Assembly: GCA_933228675.1 (NCBI GenBank)
Contig: OW121741.1
Coordinates: 77,967,387-78,031,386, forward strand
Direction: 5' to 3'
From: Stomorhina lunata
Lineage: Eukaryota; Arthropoda; Insecta; Diptera; Rhiniidae
DNA: 64,000 nt
Position 1 is the first letter of the stretch; each line of letters starts with the position of its first letter. Position numbers and translations under genes: made by a program. Under the pieces are notes generated by a model. It saw only the letters and a list, made by a program, of their open reading frames with translations, did not search any database and was not told the DNA's origin. Positions 57,049 to 64,000 of the stretch are shown piece after piece.

Positions 57049-57808
57049 AATGCTTTAAGCATACAAATTCGAACAGTTTTATTTTCGAATCGAGATACGC
57101 AGTTACTCCCACTGGTTCGAAAATGAGAGTTGCATTTCATTTTCGGCTGGATATAAGTGGTGTAAATACATAGTAGCGATAAAAGCTACAGTTAAGTATC
57201 TCTGAAACAGAGGTACTTTAATGCTTTTATTTATTAATATCGGCATTATTCGCACTACCCCAATACCAGACTATATCTATATTGAAACATTAAATCGAGA
57301 TTTATACCGTTACCTGAAATGCAAAAAAATTACAATTAATTTTTTTAATTGATTATGAGACAGCAACACAAAATAGATGATAGATGAGCTACAAAATTTT
57401 GTATGCGTTTTTAATTGACTAAAATCCTAAGGTTTTAAATATTGCTCAAAATTTGTATTGTAGTTAAGCCCTTTTGTTTTGTTGCAATTGGTCAAAAACT
57501 TAACGCTTTTTTACCATTTTAGATTTTAGAGTTTTTTTGCTGATGGCTTGTTGACCCAATTTCAAAATTTGGATTTCATATTCCTTGTAGTTCCAAAGTT
57601 ATAACGTTTTTTGCTTCTTCTGTAAAAAAAAACTGGAAGTGTAGTTACGCCCTTTTGCATTTTAGGTGCCGATATATAGATTTCATTTATTCTCCATTTC
57701 CATTCCGTCTCATTTATATCTTGAATATCTTATACGTCTTTTGATGTTCTGGATGTGCATGGCTCGGTTGTTGTTCTATCTAAGTACGTCGTTGGTCCTC
57801 AGTTTATA
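57049..57808. other. No gene recognised
   Basis: AT-rich; presumably upstream or intronic sequence of the TEP gene. I looked for a signal-peptide exon (ATG, hydrophobic stretch, GT donor) and did not find one that I could defend. Confidence 0.5.
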
Positions 57809-57810
57809 TA

Positions 57811-58991
57811 ATGGGTGTTTTTTTTAGAGGTATAGAGCTTCGAATTGAAATAAAACACAAGAAAATCGTTTTAATGTCCATCAATTTGGCTTTATTGAAG
57901 GGATAATTTTATGCCATTAATGTTTAAATATGATTTCGGGCATGTGGCCGCCGCGGCTGGCTCGAATAAAGCCAATTCTACAGGTCCAATTTTCAACAAC
58001 TTTTTCGAGCATATGGGCCGTATGTTGGCAATAACGCCACGAATGTTGGCTTCCAAGTAGACGAGCGACTTCACATATCCCCAAAGAAAATAATCCAGTG
58101 GTGTCAAATCGCACGATCTTGGTGGCCAATTGACAGGTCCATTCCGCATTCATCCATCATCCACATTCATGCCATCCAATTGGGGAACAAAATAGTCGGT
58201 TATCATGGCTCTATACCGGTCTCCATTTATGGTAACTGACTCTCCAGCATTATTTCGGAAGAAGTATGGCCCTATGACTCCACCAGCCCATAGAGCACAC
58301 CAAACAGTCAGTTTTTGTGGATGTAATGGCGTCTCAAGGGTCTCATGTGGATTCTCTTCACTCCAAATGTGGCAATTTTGCTTGTTGACGTAGCCATTCA
58401 ACCAAAAATGAGCCTCATCACTGAACAAAATTTTGCGATGAAAATCAGCATCGAGATCAATCTCATTTTCGGCCCATACACCAAAATCACGACGCATTGC
58501 ATGGTCTCGCGGCTTTAATTCTTGCACAAGATGGATCTTGTAAGGTCGCAAGCCAAGATCTTTGCGCAAAATCTTGCATAAAGTTGATGGACAAAGCTCC
58601 AATTGCTGTGCACGGTGGCGAATCGATTCATTCGGGTACTTTCAACACTTTGCTCTACAGCGGCAATTGTTTCTTCGGTGCGCACTGTTCGACGTCGCTG
58701 CGGATGCGTATTATCACATAGAGTAAACGTAGTGCGAAAACCGAATTAATTGCTCTGATGGACGATTATTTCGACCATAAAATGGACGGAGCTTGCGGTA
58801 AACTTCGCGAACTGAACCATTATTTTCGAAATAAATTTGCACGATTTGCAAGCGTTGTTCTTTTGTCAACCTGTTCATGATGAAATGGCAAACCAAACTA
58901 AATATTAATCACTTGACAGCTGACAAAATGGCCGCCAGTTAAAAAAGTGATGCCAACTTAAAGTTCTATACCTCAATAAAAAAACACCCGA
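57811..58991 (-). mobile_element. Tc1/mariner DD41D-family element, internally deleted
   Basis: Termini ATGGGTGTTTTTTTTAGAGG then TATAGA and the inverse (TCTATACCTC ... AACACCCGA), with TA outside (57809-57810 and 58992-58993). It sits just 55 bp upstream of a TEP exon start. About 1.18 kb; part of the transposase is deleted, so it could only move in trans. Confidence 0.85.
57935..58896 (-). pseudogene. Transposase of DD41D-type element, catalytic core deleted
   Basis: N-terminal MNRLTKEQRLQIVQIYFENN and YGRNNRPSEQLIRF, then a frameshift, then LCPSTLCKILRKDLGLRPYK, LVQELKPRDHAMRRDF, ILFSDEAHFWLNGYVNKQN (first D), LTVWCALWAGGVIGPYFF and INGDRYRAMITDYFVPQL. At VDDG (58150) an internal deletion removes the WFQQDG block and joins NGPVNWPPRSCDLTPLDYF (third D) and LWGYVKSLVY. 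Loss of the second catalytic D makes it inactive. Deletion end points lie near a repeated GATGGATGA. Confidence 0.88.
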
Positions 58992-59046
58992 TAATTAAAT
59001 AATTCTTTTATAATAAAATTATAATATTTTCCCTTTTCACTTTCAG

Positions 59047-59224
59047 TTTATACTCCATTATTGCACCGAACACTCTAAGACCAAATTCACAGTATCATGT
59101 AGCCGTAAGTATACACAAAGCACCAGAGCCAGCCAAAGTAAAAGTGGGAATAATCGGTAGTGCCTATAGTGACTTTAAAACTGTCGAAGTTCGACCATTT
59201 TCCACAGAAATGGTACATTTTGAG
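59047..59224 (+). CDS. Tep: Thioester-containing protein (TEP), exon a (MG1)
   Basis: TEPs are secreted complement/alpha-2-macroglobulin-like proteins of insect immunity that opsonise or trap microbes; they are built from macroglobulin (MG) domains followed by a thioester domain. This internal exon follows the acceptor TTTTCACTTTCAG and ends at GAG/gtgagt. It encodes LYSIIAPNTLRPNSQYHVAV, then a KAPEPAKVKVGIIG stretch and VEVRPFSTEMVHFE: the N-terminal MG1 domain. The first base completes a codon from an upstream exon that should encode the signal peptide and was not found. A DD41D transposon ends 55 bp before the exon. The five visible exons total 1272 bp and splice in a single open frame of 424 codons. 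Confidence 0.93.
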
Positions 59225-59292
59225 GTGAGTGCTGAAGATAAAATATAAATTTTAATTAAGTCATTAAAAAATTAATCATTTCATTCCTTTAG

Positions 59293-59771
59293 ATACCCTC
59301 TTTGAAAAGAGATCGTTACAATCTCACAGCCGAGGGTCTCTCGGGCATACGATTTACCAATGAGACCCAGTTAAATTTTGATGCTAAACAATTTACGGTT
59401 ATGGTGCAATCGGACAAGGCCATCTACAAGCCCCAAGACATTGTGCATTATCGTGTCCTTATCATGGATGCCAATTTGAAGCCAGCTTTAAATTCTGGTC
59501 CTGTTAATATCGCCATCAAAGATGGCGGCAATAATGTTATAAGAAAATATAAAGATGTTAAACTGACGAGTGGCGTGTACGCCAATGATTTACATTTGTC
59601 GGATTATCCTAAATTTGGTGAATGGTCTGTAGAGGTTGAGGTTATGGATGAGACATACAAGAGAACATTTGAGGTTGTGGAATATATATTGCCCAAATTT
59701 GTTGTTGATATAGATACAGATAAGCATGTGATCTATAAGGATGGTAGAATTCGGGCTTTAGTTAAGGCTTA
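59293..59771 (+). CDS. Tep: TEP exon b (MG2-MG3)
   Basis: Acceptor TTCATTCCTTTAG, donor GCTTA/gtaagt. It encodes the characteristic MG2 start FTVMVQSDKAIYKPQDIVHY, then the MG2/MG3 region with GEWSVEVEVMDETYKRTFEV followed by VEYILPKFVVDI. NLT and NET are potential N-glycosylation sites. Intron a-b is only 68 bp. The last two bases (TA) pair with the first base of exon c to make a tyrosine codon, which confirms the junction. Confidence 0.95.
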
Positions 59772-59833
59772 GTAAGTTTAATTATTTAATATTTTTATAG
59801 AAATTAAGAATACTTACGTTAATTTAATTGCAG

Positions 59834-60164
59834 TTACGACTTCGGTAAACCCATAGTGGGCGAGGCTACTCTCTCTATTTATCCCACCTTCTTTGGTTCT
59901 TTACAACCTTTTGTCAATGATTTGATAACACGCAAGGTAGTCCCCATCGATGGTAGTGCCTATTTTGAATTTGACATTAGTGAAGAATTAAAGTTGAAGG
60001 AAGACTATGAAAGGGAATATCTGTTAGATGCCTTGGTTGAGGAGACCTCTACCAGTTCAGTACAAAATTTCTCAACTGTGATAACCGTTCATTTGGATCC
60101 ATATCGGGTAGAGGCAACAAAATTACCCAGCAACTATATACCAGGTGTACCATTTGAAGTTTCG
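59834..60164 (+). CDS. Tep: TEP exon c (MG3-MG4)
   Basis: Acceptor TTAATTTAATTGCAG, donor GTTTCG/gtgagt. It reads YDFGKPIVGEATLSIYPTFF and continues to VHLDPYRVEATKLPSNYIPG, covering the end of MG3 and the start of MG4. The IYP-type segment after a GxA turn is typical of TEPs and A2M proteins. NFS is a potential glycosylation site. Intron b-c is 62 bp. Confidence 0.95.
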
Positions 60165-60417
60165 GTGAGTCTAAATGCTGACGCCCATATTCATGAACGA
60201 TTATTTTTTAAATAACGAATTGCGTATGAAAAATTTCCCCCCTAGTTCATACACAAAAAATAGGGTTATGACAAACTTATAAACCAAATTGTCCATAAAT
60301 TTGTTTATGAATTAGATGGTTAATTTATTTGGTTGACATAACTTTATTTTTCGTTTATGAATAAGGATGTTTATATATAGAATTGAATACAATTTTCATT
60401 ACTCCTTTATTTCCCAG

Positions 60418-60606
60418 GCCAAAGTTTTGCGTAATGATGGTGCTATGATGAAAGACTTTAAGTCCGATTTGACCGCTTATTTAACAAATGTCTATGGCAG
60501 CAGCGAAATGTATAATAAAACCGATTATACTTTGGATACACGTTCGGAAGTGAAGATGAAATTTACCGTTCCCGTGGGAGATAAAGAGGAATATCATTCA
60601 GTTATT
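60418..60606 (+). CDS. Tep: TEP exon d (MG4)
   Basis: Acceptor CTTTATTTCCCAG, donor GTTATT/gtaagt. It encodes AKVLRNDGAMMKDFKSDLTA and RSEVKMKFTVPVGDKEEYHS, continuing the beta-rich MG4 domain in frame after FEVS of exon c. The 253-bp intron before it contains an imperfect inverted pair (AGGGTTATGACAAACTTATA ... GGTTGACATAACTTTA) whose role, if any, is unknown. Confidence 0.93.
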
Positions 60607-60671
60607 GTAAGTTTTTAAGATGTTCTTATTTTTAAAGTATTTTAATAAATTTTATTACATTAAAATTTTAG

Positions 60672-60766
60672 GTGAATTACCAAGGCATTATTACCGATAT
60701 TGGCAAGGTTCCACGCAAACATTTGCACAGTAAAAATTTCCTCACAACGAAGGTCTTAAATGACAA
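60672..60766 (+). CDS. Tep: TEP exon e (MG4), last exon in window
   Basis: Acceptor TAAAATTTTAG, donor GACAA/gtaagt. It encodes VNYQGIITDIGKVPRKHLHS and on to TTKVLND, with the last codon split 2+1. No further exon was found before the window ends, so the following intron is at least 3.2 kb, filled with a family A element, an RTE LINE and LINE fragments. The bait region, thioester motif and C-terminal domains must lie to the right. Confidence 0.9.
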
Positions 60767-60839
60767 GTAAGTTTTCTTTAGACTTGACAGTATGGCAAGC
60801 AAAAATATTTAGACTTTTGAATTCCATTTTGTTACGACC

Positions 60840-61407
60840 GAAGCTAGCATGGCTGTTGAAATTCGTCAAAATCGGTTCATTGGTTATGTTACCTTCCATA
60901 GGTCCCACTTCCCGAAATTGATATATTGGCCACAAATATCAATATTTCTTCATGAAATTAAACATATATGAAATTAATAATAAAATAAATACTGCATATA
61001 TAAACTTAAATCACTGTACAAAATTTCGTGGAAATCGGTCCACATTTGACCATAGCTTCCATACAAACTCTTCTTTAAAAACGCACTAAATTCGACATAA
61101 ATCTCTAAAACGCTCATAAATCAAAAGATAATGAGAATTTTAGGTTTATTTTTTGCACACACAATTTTTGAAATAACTGTAATCAATTTGCCAAATTTCG
61201 AGATGATCGGTCCACATTTGACCCTAGCTCTCATATAAGTCCAAATGACGGAAACAGCTTAAATATATAAGTTTTGAGAAAATGTTTGTATGATGGCAAA
61301 ATTTTGCAAATATTTGTCTTTATACAGAAAAAATAACACCTTTAACCTTAGTAGTGAAGGGTATCGTATGGTCGGGCTTGACCGACTATAGCACTTTCTT
61401 ACTTGTT
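60840..61407 (+). mobile_element. Family A copy A9, 5' truncated, in TEP intron
   Basis: Body units CCTTCCATAGGTCCCACTTC and TTTGACCATAGCTTCCAT and the full 3' end: TAGTGAAGGGTATCG, GTCGGGCTTGACCGAC, CACTTTCTTACTTGTT. The 5' hairpin end is absent. Confidence 0.77.
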
Positions 61408-61693
61408 CATCTTAAATTTGCAAGGTAGTTCCCAGTCTTGCTAACTAGACTCTATGGTTTTGCAGAATTTCGGTTTGAAAATCACTACAGTATTCTGGAA
61501 ACCCTCGTGCTATATTTGGCTGTGGAACCTAAGAGTAGATTCCGACGCTTGATTATTAAGTAAGGCCAGAAAATGACGTACTATATATGTTTGTTACTGT
61601 TTAAAGATGTGGTATATTGCAATATTGTTGCAATATGTTGACATCTAATAACCCATTGGGCGACGATTAATAATATATCGTTAAAGACGTTTT

Positions 61694-63230
61694 CTTCTGT
61701 TATCCTTGACTCCCAGTGGAGCATAGGGCCTCAACCATCCTTTTATATCGAACTCTATTGCGAGATGTTAGGCATACATAATTCCATGAATAGTTTGCTG
61801 CTTGTAACTCCGCTTCAATTGACCTTCTCTACGTTCTAGCAGATGCACCAACACGACGGCCGCTTCCTTGAGGATTCCAACGAAGCGCTTGTCGAGCAAT
61901 GTTGGTATTTGGCCTTCGAAGTGTGTGGCCTATCCATCGCCATTTCCGTTGACATACCTCTATAGAAGAAGGGATTTGGTTTGTAGCGTTTAGTAGATCT
62001 TCATTTCTTATGCGATTTGGCCACCATATATTAAGGATTTGCCGCAAGCATTTGTTTGCAAAGGTTTGTAGGCGCTTATCGATGGCATTTGTGCGTTTCC
62101 AAGTTTCGCAGCCGTAATACAATAAGGACTTGACATTCGAGTTATATATTCGTAACTTAGTTGTTGTTGATATTTGCCGAGATTTCCAAATAGCTCGGAG
62201 AATGTCGAATGCTGATTTTGCCTTATTAATACGCGATTCAATATCCTCGTCGGCGCCACCTTTTGTAGATACCAAACTACCAAGATAATTAAAGGTACCT
62301 ACACATCCAATAACCTCGTTATCTACATTGATAAGTGACGATGGGTTTGCGCTATAGCCTCCAGGCATAATCTTTGTCTTGGAGATATTGATTTCCAGCC
62401 CAGCTGCCCGAGATTCAACAGTAATAGCGCTAATGTTTTCTTGAAGGTGACCTGGGCTTTGGCTTAGAAGGCATACGTCATCGGCGTATTCCAAGTCCTC
62501 GAGTTGTTTAAAGGGTGTCCATTGGATACCACGTCTACCATTCAGTGCCGTGCGCATTATATTGTCGATGACAAGGATAAAAAGTATGGGTGATAAGATA
62601 CATCCTTGTCTTACTCCAGTAGTAACTTCGAACGGATTACACAATTTACCTTTATGTAAAACCCGGCATTTAAAGTGCACGTACATTGCCCGAATTAAGT
62701 TCAGAATTTTCGTTGGCATGTTACGGTTTTCTAAAATTCTCCATAGATAGCTCCTGTTGACACTGTCGAAGGCCTTCATAAAGTCGATAAACGCTAGGTA
62801 AATTGGAGTGAGGAATTCATTACATTGCTCCAGTACTATTCTTACTGTGTTGATTAGATCAACACAAGATCTATTCTCTCGGAACCCAAACTGATTAGAA
62901 ACTGCGTCGGACGTTCTATTTAAAATCACTCGACTTAGTATTTTGCTCGGTATTGGAAGAAGTGTTATTCCCCTGTAGTTATTGCAGTCTTTGGAGTCAC
63001 CCTTTTTTGGTATTTTGACTAGCATACCTTCATTCCAGGAGGTTGGCAGAGCTTCTTCTTCCCATATTTTACGCACAAATGGGTGCCACAGTCTCGCCGA
63101 TAGTTCAACGTCACATAAAAGCATCTCCACTGAGATATTGTCATTACCAGGGGCTTTGTTGCGCTTAAGGCTTTTAATTGCATTCTTCACTTCTTGTATT
63201 GTTTCTTGAGGAGCTATTATGCAAGATCTA
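61694..63230 (-). mobile_element. RTE-clade LINE, 5' truncated, in TEP intron (antisense)
   Basis: Carries the reverse transcriptase and the family 3' end (GAGGCCCTATGCTCCACTGG, then ATAACAGAAGAAAAC). The endonuclease half found in the 9393 copy is missing. It is opposite to the TEP transcript, so its sequence in pre-mRNA is antisense to the LINE. Confidence 0.88.
61700..63230 (-). pseudogene. RTE reverse transcriptase, nearly intact with one late stop
   Basis: Open for 454 codons from 63190, with upstream in-frame codons from about 63230. RT motifs: NKAPGNDNISVEML, LVKIPKKGDSKDCNNYRGI, NQFGFRENRSCVDLI, LAFIDFMKAFDSVN (motif A), TTGVRQGCILSPILF (motif B), LEYADDVCLLSQ (YADD active site), FNYLGSLVSTKGG, LLYYGCETWK, and RKWRWIGHTLRRPN near the C-terminus. 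A TAG at 61829-61831 replaces the tryptophan-like codon in TxRRS; beyond it the frame reads RRSIEAELQAANYSWNY and on to VEALCSTGSQG and the true stop (61700-61702). The N-terminal endonuclease is lost. Confidence 0.92.
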
Positions 63231-63730
63231 ATATTTCAATCTGGTGTTTACGGTTATCTGTTTGGAAATGTAGGTCAAGAAATTGTGCTAAAATTCTCCG
63301 AACTAATTATAGTGGAAGTATAGTTGGCGATATCATAAGGAACCTAAACAAATACTGGTTACACTTTGCAACATCACGATCTCAGTCGTACCAAAAACAA
63401 CTTTTGTTTTCTGTGGCAAATTGTTTTCCTCTTATTCCTCTTAATACAACGTTCATGTGACAAACTGAGAACGCGGAGTTGGTGGCGTTTCTATAATATT
63501 TTGTTCAATGCTTCCTTGTACGATGCTAGATCTAAAAGATCATGTTCATATCTCTATACGCTATACTCATACATATTTTTTTTCCGATATGCCCCGGAGA
63601 TGTCTTAATTGTGTTTTCTTAAAGTTTGAATGATCTCTTCAATGAAATTCCTTTACTGGAAGGTCAGTTGCTTCCTCATAAAGAAGATAGGGTGAGGTAA
63701 TTTGTAGGCATCCTGGTCACTCAACGGAGT
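63225..63730 (-). pseudogene. LINE C-terminal fragment, relative of 1740-2165
   Basis: Shares with 1740-2165 the blocks CTACAAATTACCTCACC, AGTAAAGGAA, GATCATTCAAACTTTAA, CGCCACCAACTCCGCG and AGCACAATTTCTTG, in the same order and orientation. Translated pieces LPVKEF and VLVRLRS correspond to LPVKEHN and VLAQLRSG of that LINE. Heavily decayed. Confidence 0.65.
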
Positions 63731-63773
63731 TGAACACACAAGATCAGCATAATTTGCAGCTGAATGGCCAATC

Positions 63774-64000
63774 ATAGGCTTTCTAAAGCGGTGTAAAACA
63801 TACTTCACTCCAACTGATCTCCTTAACATCTATACCACTTATATCCGACCGAAAATGGAATACAACTCTCATGTATGGGCCGGTGCTTCAAAGTCTATTT
63901 TGGAGCTACTCGACCGTGTACAAGAGAGGGCGAAAGTGCTTATCGGTGACAGTAGGGTAGCCAACTCTATTGCCTCATTGGAGCATCGTCGTAATGTGGG
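63774..64000 (+). pseudogene. LINE RT fragment continuing past the window end
   Basis: Encodes GFLKRCKTYFTPTDLLNIYT, then TYIRPKMEYNSHVWAG and LEHRRNVG, aligning with 12571-12798 of the LINE at 12143 with scattered, mostly synonymous differences. It is open to the window edge. Confidence 0.9.

Overview
The window looks like AT-rich nuclear DNA of a higher dipteran (brachyceran) fly, most likely a calyptrate such as a blowfly, house fly or stable fly. The evidence is an insect thioester-containing protein (TEP) gene with GT-AG introns, insect-type Tc1/mariner transposases, RTE-like and Jockey-like LINEs, and hundreds of degenerate copies of a motif of the type TATGGGAGCTATGGTCAAA. The species cannot be named from sequence alone. 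There are no operons, CRISPR arrays or bacterial genes, and I saw no virus-like or LTR element.

The only host gene clearly intact in the parts visible is the 5' half of a TEP/alpha-2-macroglobulin-family gene (five exons, 59047-60766, + strand). Its signal-peptide exon lies upstream and is not identified, and its thioester half lies beyond the window. A decayed retrocopy-like pseudogene of the 26S proteasome subunit Rpn1 sits at 20916-21596. Nearly everything else is mobile DNA or its debris.

Layout: 1-6.2 kb, interspersed repeat R, an internally deleted LINE, a second LINE tail with RNase H, a TIR element and an R relative. 6.5-11.4 kb, a palindromic MITE, two family A elements (one interrupted by a deletion derivative of an RTE LINE) and a CCCAG-type MITE. 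11.5-14.3 kb, a family B element interrupted by a 5'-truncated LINE with poly(A). 14.5-16.7 kb, a 30-bp AT-rich satellite. 17.6-25.3 kb, family A and B copies, the Rpn1 pseudogene and a 1.37-kb tandem duplication. 26.1-32.3 kb, a TIR element hosting family A and a 51-bp RTE tail, SINEs, family B, and a CCCAG element with tRNA-like segments. 32.5-35.6 kb, two inverted Tc1/mariner copies with DD37E spacing. 36.0-40.7 kb, family A, then an R copy split by an intact Tc3-like transposon, then family B. 41-45.7 kb, a decayed DD41D transposase split by an RTE derivative, and a family A copy split by an element with an 8-bp target duplication. 46.6-51.4 kb, an hAT-like element hosting another hAT-like element and an intact Tc1-like transposon. 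51.4-58.99 kb, family B with a 34-bp RTE tail, a LINE scrap, an hAT-like MITE, a second CCCAG/tRNA-like element and a DD41D copy ending 55 bp before a TEP exon. 60.8-64 kb, a TEP intron holding family A, an RTE reverse transcriptase and further LINE pieces.

The most interesting signal is structural. Families A and B are unrelated over much of their length, yet both have a TATACCC-type 5' end, an inverted copy of that end just before a 3' stem-loop, internal tandem units, and the same terminal CTTACTTGTT. That is the layout of DINE-1/Helentron-associated non-autonomous elements. Many insertions here keep readable target-site duplications, so the order of nesting can be reconstructed from the sequence.
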